Assembly (NCBI RefSeq): GCF_028736115.1
Contig: NZ_CP117877.1
Coordinates: 2,604,001 to 2,668,000, forward strand
Source of the DNA: Mucilaginibacter sp. KACC 22063
GTDB lineage: Bacteria > Bacteroidota > Bacteroidia > Sphingobacteriales > Sphingobacteriaceae
Direction: 5' to 3'
DNA: 64,000 bases
Position 1 is the first letter of the stretch. Every line of letters begins with the position of its first letter. Positions 1 to 8,456 of this stretch are shown here, piece after piece. The translations under genes were made by a program, and so were the position numbers. Below the pieces are notes generated by a model. The model saw only the letters and a program-made list of their open reading frames with translations. It made no database searches and had not been told where the DNA came from.

Positions 1-2
1 TC

Positions 3-158
3 GTCCTGTTGCTTCCAGCAAATATTTATGCTGCCTTTAATCATATTAATTATCAGAAAGGCAGTTTGGATGGTAGCGGAATTAACTACCTGTGGTTCAG
101 GGTGCCGCTGCAAATACTGTTTATACTTTGGGTTTATTTCTCTGCCATTAAACGCTGA
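3..158 (+). CDS. C-terminal end of a DoxX-like integral membrane protein (partial)
   Basis: An open frame enters from the left edge and stops with TGA at 156-158, giving 51 residues. The visible end has a PANIYAAF segment, a polar stretch, then a hydrophobic helix (LWFRVPLQILFILWVYF) and a basic tail. An N-I-Y motif followed by a last helix beginning R-x-P-L-Q is typical of small four-helix DoxX/DoxD-like membrane proteins, which is the basis for the name. The start lies outside the window, so length and function cannot be judged. The AraC-type gene follows after about 80 bases on the same strand. Confidence 0.6.
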   Translation, partial: VLLLPANIYAAFNHINYQKGSLDGSGINYLWFRVPLQILFILWVYFSAIKR

Positions 159-238
159 AGGTTAGTAGAGACGAGCGAAGCAGAATATTTTAAGGAATGC
201 AGTAGTAATTTTTTATTTTTATGAGCTACCTGTAACTT

Positions 239-1219
239 ATGATCTTCAGCTTTACATCGACTCCCGACTTTGATTTCATGACGTATTTTGCCCGGCACAT
301 AGGGGTAACGGTAAATGATAACCTGCTGATCATTCCCGAACATTTAGGACAGGGACATATTCGCAAAATAACATTTGGTGCAGAGTTTAAGATTACGATG
401 CACCATTATGTATTAAAAGAAGACCTTATCATCAAACGGAATACATCAGGCCAGGGAAACGAGCTGATTACCATTTTCTTTTATAGCAATGAGCAGGCGC
501 TGGGGATAGCTTATAATAATGATGCGCAGGTTCAATTTTCCGAACGCGACGAATCTGCCATCCAGGTTACCTCTAATGACCTCAACTCAACCATACGTTT
601 TCCCGAAGGGCATACCATTGATTACGTGGTGATCGCCATAATGCCATCCTATTTAAAAAGCCTGCTGGCTTTAAATAAACTGAATTCCACACTGGAAACC
701 ATAACCACAACCGGGAAGACATTCCTGTTTTTTGAAAACATGACGGCGCAGGCAAAGTTGCTGCTTAAAAACCTGAACGCAGTTGACATGAGTGATGATC
801 TTAGCCAGTTTTACATGCAGATTAAGGTGCAGGAGCTACTTTACCTGCTTTTTAAAAAGCTATCTGCACGTGAAAACATACCGCATCAAAACATTAATAA
901 TGCCGATGCTGCCAGGCTGCTTCACATCCGAAATGAGATCATCAGCGATTTAAGCACCCCACCGGTTTTGCATGAACTGGCCCAAATTGCTGCCATGAGC
1001 GAAACTAAATTAAAACAACTTTTTAAGCAATCTTTTGGCGACACCATTTATAACTATTATCAGCGGGCAAGAATGGAAGAAGCGGCCTTTTTATTAAAAC
1101 AAGGCAGGCGTTCTGTTGCCGAGGCTGGTTACGAATTAGGTTTCTCTAACCTCAGCCATTTCAGCCGGTTGTTTGAAAAACATTACGGCCTTACCCCTAA
1201 AAGATTTTCTCAAGCTTAA
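239..1219 (+). CDS. AraC family transcriptional regulator
   Basis: The 326-residue protein has an N-terminal domain of about 230 residues with no motif I recognise, probably the ligand-sensing part, and a C-terminal AraC/XylS double helix-turn-helix at about 240-326. The first helix-turn-helix lies around LHELAQIAAMSETKLKQLF. The second carries the hallmark GYELGFSNLSHFSRLFEKHYGLTP. It probably activates or represses nearby genes. The old yellow enzyme (98 bases downstream) and the NmrA oxidoreductase follow on the same strand, so an electrophile- or redox-responsive unit is possible, but nothing in the sequence proves they are targets. The start used is the first ATG of the frame. Confidence 0.9.
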   Translation: MIFSFTSTPDFDFMTYFARHIGVTVNDNLLIIPEHLGQGHIRKITFGAEFKITMHHYVLKEDLIIKRNTSGQGNELITIFFYSNEQALGIAYNNDAQVQFSERDESAIQVTSNDLNSTIRFPEGHTIDYVVIAIMPSYLKSLLALNKLNSTLETITTTGKTFLFFENMTAQAKLLLKNLNAVDMSDDLSQFYMQIKVQELLYLLFKKLSARENIPHQNINNADAARLLHIRNEIISDLSTPPVLHELAQIAAMSETKLKQLFKQSFGDTIYNYYQRARMEEAAFLLKQGRRSVAEAGYELGFSNLSHFSRLFEKHYGLTPKRFSQA

Positions 1220-1316
1220 TCCTTCTGTCGTATCGGACTGATTTTACGTCCCTTCCTGCTATTATCAGCATCAGATAACGTGCACTTTTGCTATGTAAAC
1301 AAAAACATACTGCAAA

Positions 1317-2381
1317 ATGAAAAAGTTATTCTTGCCTTATAGCAAAGCCACACTACAACTAAAAAATCATGTAGTAATGGCACCAATGACCCGCAGCCGG
1401 GCAATTAACAATGTGCCAAACAACCTGATGGCTACCTATTACCATCAGCGTACAGGGGCAGGGCTAATCATCACAGAAGGAACCTCTCCAAGCCCGGAAG
1501 GTTTAGGTTATCCACGCATTCCCGGAATTTTTACCGAAGAACAGGTTGAAGGATGGAAACTGGTTACTAAAGCCGTTCACCAAGGCGGTTCAAAAATATT
1601 TCTGCAGATTATGCATACCGGCAGGGTTGCCCATAGCTCAAACTTACCGGAAGGTTATCAGGTTGTTGGCCTTTCAAATGTAAAAGCCACAGGAGAGATC
1701 TATACAGAGACTGGAATGTTTGAATATTCAGACCCTGCAGCACTTGATGCTGCAGGTATCGAAAAAATTATTAATGACCATGTAAAAGCTGCTGAAAATG
1801 CGATAGCTGCCGGTTTTGACGGTATTGAACTGCACGGTGCACATGGTTACCTTTTAGAGCAATCTTTAAATCCGCATGTAAATAACCGCACCGATAATTA
1901 TGGCGGATCGATTGAAAACCGTAGCCGGTTAATTTTAGAAATTACACAAAAAATTGCAGCCGCTATAGGTGCCGATAAGGTGGGCTTGCGCATTTCGCCG
2001 TACCTGGCCACTAATGGTATGCCAACTTATGACCAGACAGAAGTACACAATACGTACATTTATTTGGCCGAAGAGATGAACCGTATAGGTATTGCATACC
2101 TGCATATCTCTAACAATCCGGGCATACCTGAAAAAACCCATCAGGCTATTCGCGAGACATTTGCTAACACCATTATTTACTGCAATGGCTTTACAGCAGA
2201 AACCGCCGAAGAAAGTTTACAGAATGGTTCTGTTGACCTTGTTGCCTTTGGCCGAAGCTTTTTAGCGAATCCAGATTTTATGAGGAGGATAGAAAAAAAC
2301 GCCCCCTTAAATGAGCTGGATTATAATACCCTGTATACTCCAGGCGCAGAGGGCTATACCGATTATCCAACATTGGATTAA
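1317..2381 (+). CDS. Old yellow enzyme family alkene reductase (NADH:flavin oxidoreductase)
   Basis: This 354-residue FMN-dependent TIM-barrel enzyme would reduce activated C=C bonds (enones, nitro compounds, N-ethylmaleimide-like electrophiles) with NAD(P)H in the cytoplasm. The N-terminal MAPMTRSRA segment is the FMN-binding start of the family. H173 and H176 in the HGAHGYL motif are the substrate-anchoring pair, with Y178 as the likely proton donor. NPHVNNRTDNYGGSIENR follows as in NemA/XenB-type enzymes, and the length is normal. An AraC regulator lies upstream and an NmrA-type oxidoreductase downstream, which suggests detoxification of reactive small molecules (inference). Confidence 0.93.
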   Translation: MKKLFLPYSKATLQLKNHVVMAPMTRSRAINNVPNNLMATYYHQRTGAGLIITEGTSPSPEGLGYPRIPGIFTEEQVEGWKLVTKAVHQGGSKIFLQIMHTGRVAHSSNLPEGYQVVGLSNVKATGEIYTETGMFEYSDPAALDAAGIEKIINDHVKAAENAIAAGFDGIELHGAHGYLLEQSLNPHVNNRTDNYGGSIENRSRLILEITQKIAAAIGADKVGLRISPYLATNGMPTYDQTEVHNTYIYLAEEMNRIGIAYLHISNNPGIPEKTHQAIRETFANTIIYCNGFTAETAEESLQNGSVDLVAFGRSFLANPDFMRRIEKNAPLNELDYNTLYTPGAEGYTDYPTLD

Positions 2382-2453
2382 ATAGCCATTAATTAAACAC
2401 AATAATATTATGTAATCGAACTGACATTCATCAATACTTAAAATAATTATACC

Positions 2454-3341
2454 ATGAAAATTATAACAACAGGCTCATTAGGAAATGTAGCCCAACCATT
2501 AGTAAAAAAACTGATAGCAGCCGGACATGAAGTAACGGTTATCAGTACTAATGATGATCGTAAAAGTGAAATTGAAGCATTAGGCGCAAAAGCAGCAATT
2601 GGTTCCATCGCTGACGTTGAGTTTCTGACCAATACATTTACAGGTGCCAATGCAGTTTATATTATGATGCCACCTTCATTAGGACCGGGTAATATGATAC
2701 AAAATATAGCAGCTGCCGGGCAAGCATGTGCTGATGCAATTAAAGCTACCGGAGTGATCCGTGTGGTACTGCTAAGCAGTGTTGGTGCAGATGCCGAGCA
2801 TGGTACCGGGCCAGTAGGAGGTGTGCATCGTGTAGAAAAAATATTCCGCCAGTTAGCGGGTGTAAATATTACTGTTTTGAGATCGGGTTTCTTCTTTGTT
2901 AACTTTTTCAGAGATATACCGCTTATCAAAAGCAGAAATTTGTTCGGGAATAATTATAGCGGTGATGACCAGTTGGCTTTAACCCACCCTAATGATCTGT
3001 CATCTGCAATTTCCGAAGAGCTGCAAGCAAATGGAAACGGATTTGAAATAAAATATGTGGTAAGCGATGTTGCTAACGGTAATGAAATAGCCAAGCAGCT
3101 TGGTGCGGCTATTGGCAAGCCGGATTTAACCTGGACCAACATTCCGGATGAGCAGCTGAAACAAGGTATGATGTCTGGCGGAATGCCTGCTGAATTAGCT
3201 GACTTAATTACTCAACTTGGCCAGGGAGTAAAAACTGGTATTGTGATGAAAGACTTTTTTGAAACAGGTGGTAAAGTAACCGGTAAAATAAAGCTGGAAC
3301 AATTTACACAAGAGTTTAAAAACCGCTACGAACAAGCCTGA
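2454..3341 (+). CDS. NmrA-like NAD(P)-binding Rossmann oxidoreductase
   Basis: The 295-residue protein starts with a Rossmann beta-strand and glycine-rich turn (TGSLGNVAQPLVKKL), then AAGHEVTVIST and a pattern like that of atypical short-chain dehydrogenases of the NmrA/QOR2 type. There is no clear YxxxK catalytic pair, as is usual in NmrA-type proteins, which may act as NAD(P)H sensors or quinone reductases. It follows the old yellow enzyme after 72 bases on the same strand and is closed by a GC-rich hairpin at 3351-3376. The family is clear; the substrate is unknown. Confidence 0.85.
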   Translation: MKIITTGSLGNVAQPLVKKLIAAGHEVTVISTNDDRKSEIEALGAKAAIGSIADVEFLTNTFTGANAVYIMMPPSLGPGNMIQNIAAAGQACADAIKATGVIRVVLLSSVGADAEHGTGPVGGVHRVEKIFRQLAGVNITVLRSGFFFVNFFRDIPLIKSRNLFGNNYSGDDQLALTHPNDLSSAISEELQANGNGFEIKYVVSDVANGNEIAKQLGAAIGKPDLTWTNIPDEQLKQGMMSGGMPAELADLITQLGQGVKTGIVMKDFFETGGKVTGKIKLEQFTQEFKNRYEQA

Positions 3342-3350
3342 ATCTAATTC

Positions 3351-3376
3351 CACCGGGACGGTATGCTGTCCCGGTG
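3351..3376 (+). terminator. GC-rich hairpin after the NmrA-like gene
   Basis: A perfect 9-bp stem (CACCGGGAC at 3351-3359 with GTCCCGGTG at 3368-3376) encloses an 8-base loop just after the stop codon. No run of T follows, so it may be a weak or factor-assisted terminator or an mRNA 3'-end stabiliser. Confidence 0.5.
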
Positions 3377-3492
3377 ATTGCTTAAACATTCGGCTTTGTG
3401 GTTACCAATAGTATTAAATGATTTTATATCGATAGTAAGAGTTATTTAAAAATAATCTTTAATTATTTTTATTTCGGCAAACAATATAATGA

Positions 3493-3500
3493 TAGGTTTG
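3493..3500 (+). promoter_or_regulatory. Candidate Bacteroidetes -7 box for the Hcp pair
   Basis: TAGGTTTG fits the Bacteroidetes -7 consensus TAnnTTTG and sits 72 bases before the first Hcp gene. No TTG is seen at the usual -33 distance. The 231-base gap from 3342 to 3572 otherwise holds only the terminator hairpin and AT-rich sequence. Confidence 0.35.
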
Positions 3501-3572
3501 TAGTTAAATGTAAGTAAGCTCAAAGTTGAGCTTAAAAACTTTATTACATATTAACCTTTAAAATTTATCGTT

Positions 3573-3974
3573 ATGGCTTTCAAAGCAAGATTAAATTTTT
3601 CGGGCAAAGAGTACGATGTGCTGAATTGCTCGTATGCCTTAAACCGCGATGTAGACTCCAAAGGACGCCCGTCTTCAGGAGTATATGGCGGCACCATTGA
3701 CATCGAAGTAGAGTCAACAGAAGACACTTCGATTATCGAAGCGATGGTCAACAACCAGTACAAACCCGTTACCGGTACACTGCTGATCAAAAAATCAGAA
3801 GAAGATGCAAAAATGAAAGAACTGTCATTTGAAGACGGTTACATTGTGAAGTACTCAGAAGGGCTGGACATTACCGGCGAAACCCCGATGAGCTACAAGT
3901 TCACCATTTCTGCACGCAAGCTGAAATTAGGCAATGCCGAGCATGTGAACGACTGGCCAGGCCGCACGAATTAA
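3573..3974 (+). CDS. tssD: Type VI secretion tube protein TssD (Hcp), copy 1
   Basis: This 133-residue protein belongs to the Bacteroidetes Hcp family (T6SS subtype iii). Hcp forms hexameric rings that stack into the contractile secretion tube and can carry effectors. Recognisable family features are the MAFKAR start, the CSYAL-RDVD-KGRPSSGVYGG region and the C-terminal ISARKLKLGNAEH. There is no added effector domain. It is followed 50 bases later by a near-duplicate of about three-quarters identity. No sheath, baseplate or ClpV gene is present in the window, so these are orphan hcp genes relative to any main T6SS locus. Confidence 0.88.
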   Translation: MAFKARLNFSGKEYDVLNCSYALNRDVDSKGRPSSGVYGGTIDIEVESTEDTSIIEAMVNNQYKPVTGTLLIKKSEEDAKMKELSFEDGYIVKYSEGLDITGETPMSYKFTISARKLKLGNAEHVNDWPGRTN

Positions 3975-4024
3975 TTAAGGGGTAAGTACACACCCAATCG
4001 TATTACATTCTAAATTTTACTACT

Positions 4025-4417
4025 ATGGCTTTCAAAGCAAGAATCAATATAGGCTCAAAAGAATTTGATGTGCTGCAATGCAGCTATGCCCTAAGCAGGG
4101 ACGTTGACGCTAAAGGCCGCCCTTCATCAGGCGTATACGGCGGTACGATACAGGTTGAAGTAGAATCAACCGAAGATACCTCGGTGATCGAATCAATGGT
4201 GAACAACCAGTACAAACCGTTGAACGGAACGATCACCTTCAAAAAGTCGGAAGAAGACGCCAAGATGAAGGAGCTGACGTTTACAGAAGGCTACATCATC
4301 CAGTACAACGAAGGCTTATCGATTGTGGGCAATGCCCCAATGTCATTAAGCTTTGTGATCTCGGCCCGTACCTTGAAGATCGGCAACGCCGAACACGAGA
4401 ACGACTGGCCGAAATAA
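4025..4417 (+). CDS. tssD: Type VI secretion tube protein TssD (Hcp), copy 2
   Basis: A second 130-residue Hcp aligns without gaps to copy 1; by eye about 96 of 129 positions match. The first 18 bases of the two reading frames are identical, pointing to tandem duplication. Differences cluster in the C-terminal third (around residues 70-120), which may change ring surfaces or cargo choice (inference). It probably shares the transcript of copy 1. The T9SS glycoside hydrolase converges from the other strand, leaving a 54-base gap that holds only weak TGACA/TGTCA symmetry. Confidence 0.88.
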   Translation: MAFKARINIGSKEFDVLQCSYALSRDVDAKGRPSSGVYGGTIQVEVESTEDTSVIESMVNNQYKPLNGTITFKKSEEDAKMKELTFTEGYIIQYNEGLSIVGNAPMSLSFVISARTLKIGNAEHENDWPK

Positions 4418-4471
4418 AAAATCGCTGACAGTATTTTAATTATTGTCACAACGTTGAGCAGTAAATCAAGG

Positions 4472-7261
4472 CTAATTTATTTTTACCAGCTTTTTAACAG
4501 TCCGGTAATTGCCTTGATTTACTTCAACAAAATAAACGCCCGCAGGTATTTCTGATAGTTCTATCCTTGCTGACACTTTCTCTCCGTTGGCTTCACCATT
4601 CATTATTCTGTATATTTTAGCATTTGCAGAACTGTAAAGCTTTACTACAGCCCTTTCTATAGAAGTAGTTTTGTAGCTTACATTTACATAACCAACTGTT
4701 GGGTTTGGATAAAGTACAAGCTGTTGAGAAAGTGAGGTTTTTTCCATTATCTTTTTAGGATCATACATCAAATTCATGGCCTTTAATGAGTCGCTAACAG
4801 CGCCGACAGGTAGTACAAAGGCCGGCGTTTCTGTAACAGTCATAGTTAACTGGCCGGCTGTCAGCTTAACTTTTTCTACATCCATTGTATCGCTACCTGC
4901 CTTTGGGTGATAGATCTTTGCTGAATCGGCATTGCCTAAATCTAAAGTATACTGAGCAGTGCGCCCTTTTTCATCAGGCACTGTGAGAACATATGCTTGC
5001 TGGCCGTTTAGTTCATACCGGTCTACAACCGGGTTGTTGTTTAAGGTTTGCCTGTAAGTATAGTTGCCAATTAAATGATTTACCTGATAAATATAATCTG
5101 CAGCAGGCTTACGGGTATGATTGGCGTTGATTAAACCGGATGATGCAAACTGAACCGGGCTTAATGCATTATCATCATACATTTCGTAAAAGAATACACG
5201 CGCTATGCCGCTTTTTGCATATTGCAGAGAGGATCTCAAAATCCAGTCGGCTTGTGTTTGCAGCGCTGTTTTTTCACCTATTGCAATGGCTTTGTACGGG
5301 CTGCCCTGGTTAATATCATAGCCCACTTCAGTTACCCAAACAGGCATATCACCGGCGTATCGATGCGCCATTTGCACAAATTTGTCTGCCACCTGACTTG
5401 TATTAGAAACCTCCGGTGCTGCACCCCGTGTGGCACCGCCTGCCTGTGAGTTTTGGGCATCATTAGCATACAGGTGATAATTAATAATATCCCAGCATAG
5501 GTTTACTTCGCCATTTGCTTTAAAACCCCGGTGCTGTTTACACCAGTCGACCATGCCCTGTACATATTGCGGGTCGGCGGCTGCCAAACCACCCATAACT
5601 ACCATTATATCCGGATCCGCGTTCTTTACACCAACGCCAGGCCCCATCGTATTTTTATTACCATCGTAAAAAGCAGATAGGTTAGCTGCATATTCGTAAG
5701 AAGTTTGATATGCTTTTCTGCCTTTCCACCACTTATCTCGTTCGTTGTCGCATTCTATGTATTTCACCAGGTTTAATCCACGCTTTACTACGTTCACAGG
5801 GTCATTTGTCCAACGTGGCGTAGCATTAACACTTAGATTAGTACTGTCAACAGCTGCGTTGCTGCCATAACGTGCAGCAAACTGATAAGCCACTTTTGCC
5901 TGATCGATATATGACATAGGATCAGAAAAGTCTTTTCCATATTTAATAGGGACGTTCTCCGCATCACGCTGGTCTTCGGGATAAGTGGCCAGCATCCAGT
6001 CGGGCAGTGTTTTCAAATCGGCTAAGATTTCGATACCATCCTGTTTACAGCGTTGATAGATAGCATCATAACTCCATCCGCCGCTATGTACAGGCGAAAA
6101 GGTATAAGATCCCTCTGATGATTCCAGTTTCTGCCAGTCCATATAATGGCGTACCTGGGTAAATGATTTTACCGCTTTCATACGGTTTTCATCAATAACC
6201 ATCGGATTATTAGGATCCTCGAAATCCCACTCAAAGGCATTTACACCGAAGTAATTTTTAAGCGGATAGTTTTTTTTTATAGCTGGAGTAGGAGCTGTAC
6301 CGGCCTTATAAGTTCCGTAAAGTTCCATTTCCGTCGGAAACATATACCAACAATTTAAAACCAGGTACTTTACATCGGTAATAACGCTGTCTAATTTAAA
6401 CAAGTCTTCGCCCTGTGCATCTTTATCCGGGTAGGGGCCAACCCAGGTATTGTACCGGCTGCCTGTAAACCTAGCAATTTCCTTACGTTCGCCTTTGCTG
6501 TTCACAACAGATAAAGTAAGGGGATAAGGCCCTAAACTGCCCTCTCCATCATAAAACTTAACCTTATAAAGATTAATAATCTCTCCATCTGCAACCGGAT
6601 AGTAGGCATCATAGTTATTAAACATTTTACCCCATCCTGTATTGACATTAATATTTGTAATACTATCAAAAAGACCGCCTAAGCCATCGCTTACATTATT
6701 TAGCTGATACCATCTGGAAGGCTCAATAGGTATTTTAACAATAGTCGTATCTTTTTGAGCTGTGCTTAAAGGAGGCGGGATATTTTGAACCAGTGTGCCA
6801 GGATAGCCATAAGCAAATACCTTCATAGGAATGTTGTTACTGAACTTATGGATCATCACAGCATCGGCTTCCATCGCATAAGGCAAAACCAGATCGACAA
6901 ACGTCATATAGGTTTCGCCGGTGAAAAGCCCCACAAAAGTTTTTGTATTTCCGTTTACTATGTAGATAGAATCGGGTTTATCAATAAAAACCCCTGTGTA
7001 ATCATAAAAAGAAAGCTTAGTGATTTTACTGTGCGATTGCAGCTTAAGCGTTACATCAACGTATTTAAAGTTATTTAACCATACGTTTTCTACAAGGCTG
7101 TCCAGATTGTCGTTTAACCAGGGGCTGTAATCTTGTCCCGTATCTTCACTGGGTATAGCCGAAACAAATTTTAGACGTTGCTCTGTTTGAGCAAGTGCTG
7201 GTAAACAAAGGGTGATAAATAAAAAACAGAATAACAGGCCGCGCATAACTAATCTCTCCAC
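4472..7261 (-). CDS. Secreted clan GH-A-like glycoside hydrolase with T9SS sorting domain
   Basis: This 929-residue protein starts with a Sec signal peptide (hydrophobic core FCFLFITLCLPALAQ); the Met at residue 6 is an equally good start. Residues about 30-330 are beta-rich, discoidin-like and probably bind carbohydrate. A TIM-barrel hydrolase region follows at about 340-740. E507 in the IECDNE motif and E645 in VTEVGYD have the context of a clan GH-A acid/base and nucleophile, most like families 5 and 39. The last 75 residues form a type A sorting domain (YPNPTVGYVNV to the KKLVKIN end), so T9SS would export it to the surface or medium. No SusC/SusD pair lies nearby. The exact substrate cannot be read from the sequence. 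Confidence 0.88.
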   Translation of the reverse strand: MERLVMRGLLFCFLFITLCLPALAQTEQRLKFVSAIPSEDTGQDYSPWLNDNLDSLVENVWLNNFKYVDVTLKLQSHSKITKLSFYDYTGVFIDKPDSIYIVNGNTKTFVGLFTGETYMTFVDLVLPYAMEADAVMIHKFSNNIPMKVFAYGYPGTLVQNIPPPLSTAQKDTTIVKIPIEPSRWYQLNNVSDGLGGLFDSITNINVNTGWGKMFNNYDAYYPVADGEIINLYKVKFYDGEGSLGPYPLTLSVVNSKGERKEIARFTGSRYNTWVGPYPDKDAQGEDLFKLDSVITDVKYLVLNCWYMFPTEMELYGTYKAGTAPTPAIKKNYPLKNYFGVNAFEWDFEDPNNPMVIDENRMKAVKSFTQVRHYMDWQKLESSEGSYTFSPVHSGGWSYDAIYQRCKQDGIEILADLKTLPDWMLATYPEDQRDAENVPIKYGKDFSDPMSYIDQAKVAYQFAARYGSNAAVDSTNLSVNATPRWTNDPVNVVKRGLNLVKYIECDNERDKWWKGRKAYQTSYEYAANLSAFYDGNKNTMGPGVGVKNADPDIMVVMGGLAAADPQYVQGMVDWCKQHRGFKANGEVNLCWDIINYHLYANDAQNSQAGGATRGAAPEVSNTSQVADKFVQMAHRYAGDMPVWVTEVGYDINQGSPYKAIAIGEKTALQTQADWILRSSLQYAKSGIARVFFYEMYDDNALSPVQFASSGLINANHTRKPAADYIYQVNHLIGNYTYRQTLNNNPVVDRYELNGQQAYVLTVPDEKGRTAQYTLDLGNADSAKIYHPKAGSDTMDVEKVKLTAGQLTMTVTETPAFVLPVGAVSDSLKAMNLMYDPKKIMEKTSLSQQLVLYPNPTVGYVNVSYKTTSIERAVVKLYSSANAKIYRIMNGEANGEKVSARIELSEIPAGVYFVEVNQGNYRTVKKLVKIN

Positions 7262-7408
7262 GGAATTTTATACGTATTAAGTAACATACATGTTACATAT
7301 ATGAATTAACTGTTAATGAGCTTAAATGGTTCTTCTATGCATGAATTTTAAAAGCTCAGATGCTATTTCAAAAGCATTTATTTAGATCTATAGCTTTATA
7401 TTTACGCC

Positions 7409-7687
7409 ATGCAGCCAGCTAAGCCCGACAATACCGTATTGATTGATGTTTTGCAAACCAAGATGCCTTTTGGTAAATACAAAGGGACACTAATTGCAGA
7501 CTTACCGGTTTATTATTTGGAGTGGTTGCAAAAAAATGGAATGCCACCAGGTAAATTAGGGATGCTTTTGTCAACCACTTATGAAATAAAGATAAATGGC
7601 ATGACTACATTACTTAATCAGTTAAAGGCAGCATTAAAAGGACATCAGCAGCCGGGCACAACAACTACAATTCCTAAAATTACTTAA
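7409..7687 (+). CDS. DUF3820 family small protein
   Basis: This 92-residue cytoplasmic protein has the family signature MPFGKYKGTLIADLPVYYLEWL followed by a short helical C-terminus. The fold resembles the GK-Y-G-x-x-I-x-x-I-P module also found in exonuclease-associated proteins, but its function is not established. It has its own position between the divergent glycoside hydrolase and msrA. The 147-base upstream gap is AT-rich with no clear -7 box; TATATTTA just before the start is a near match. Confidence 0.8.
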   Translation: MQPAKPDNTVLIDVLQTKMPFGKYKGTLIADLPVYYLEWLQKNGMPPGKLGMLLSTTYEIKINGMTTLLNQLKAALKGHQQPGTTTTIPKIT

Positions 7688-7767
7688 GCGGAAATTGCAT
7701 TAAACTTACAAATGGTTCCAACTGTGGTTTAGCAAATTACGTTTATACTAATAACGTAATACTAACC

Positions 7768-8436
7768 ATGAAAAAACTATTTGTATATATCATCTGCCTG
7801 TTTACAGCCTATAGCTGTGCAAACGGATCAGCGCCGCGCAATCAGCAAGATAATGACCATGATTTTGCTACCGTACCTAATCCGAAACCAGGAGAAGCTG
7901 TAGCTACGTTTGGTGGCGGTTGTTTTTGGAGCATGAGCGAAGCATTGTCTGAACTTAAAGGTGTTGACCAGGTAGTTGCCGGTTTTGCGGGCGGCACCAC
8001 TAAAAACCCAACCTATGAGGATGTTTGCACACGTACTACCGGACATGCAGAGGTGGTGCAGGTTTACTATGATCCAACTAAAATTAGCTTTGCAACTCTG
8101 GCAGAGGCTTTTTTCTATGCCCATGATCCTACAACACTGAACCGCCAGGGACCAGATGAAGGTACTGATTATCGTTCTATTGCCTTTTACCGCACACCAC
8201 AAGAAAAGCAAACGCTTCAGCAAGTGATTGCCAAGGTAAACGCAGGCAAGTACTATTCGGGAAAGGTTGTTACACAGGTTGAACCTTTTAAAGTATTTTA
8301 TCCTGCCGAAAAATATCACCAGGGTTATTACCGCTCACATGGCGACAGCCCCTACATACAATCTGTATCAGTACCGAAGGTATTAAAATTCAGAAAAGCT
8401 ATACATGATCAGTTAAAGCCTGAGTTTCAAAAGTAA
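7768..8436 (+). CDS. msrA: Peptide methionine-S-sulfoxide reductase MsrA, lipoprotein-type
   Basis: This 222-residue enzyme reduces methionine-S-sulfoxide in proteins. The catalytic motif GGCFW is present with C52 as the nucleophile, followed by the expected GVVxVxxGYAGG-like region (DQVVAGFAGGTTKNPTYEDVC) and QYRS-equivalent TDYRSIAFY. The N-terminus is a lipoprotein-type signal (hydrophobic stretch ending AYSCAN), so it likely acts in the periplasm, anchored to a membrane, repairing oxidised envelope proteins. A tail of about 35 residues follows the core domain. It stands alone, 20 bases from the convergent corA. Confidence 0.95.
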   Translation: MKKLFVYIICLFTAYSCANGSAPRNQQDNDHDFATVPNPKPGEAVATFGGGCFWSMSEALSELKGVDQVVAGFAGGTTKNPTYEDVCTRTTGHAEVVQVYYDPTKISFATLAEAFFYAHDPTTLNRQGPDEGTDYRSIAFYRTPQEKQTLQQVIAKVNAGKYYSGKVVTQVEPFKVFYPAEKYHQGYYRSHGDSPYIQSVSVPKVLKFRKAIHDQLKPEFQK

Positions 8437-8456
8437 GAGCAGATAAACAGGATTAC

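Noticed and set aside
7828..8319. 163-residue open frame on the minus strand inside msrA
   Set aside because: It lies entirely opposite a well-supported msrA, has a Cys/Trp/Ile composition typical of antisense translation and no recognisable motif.
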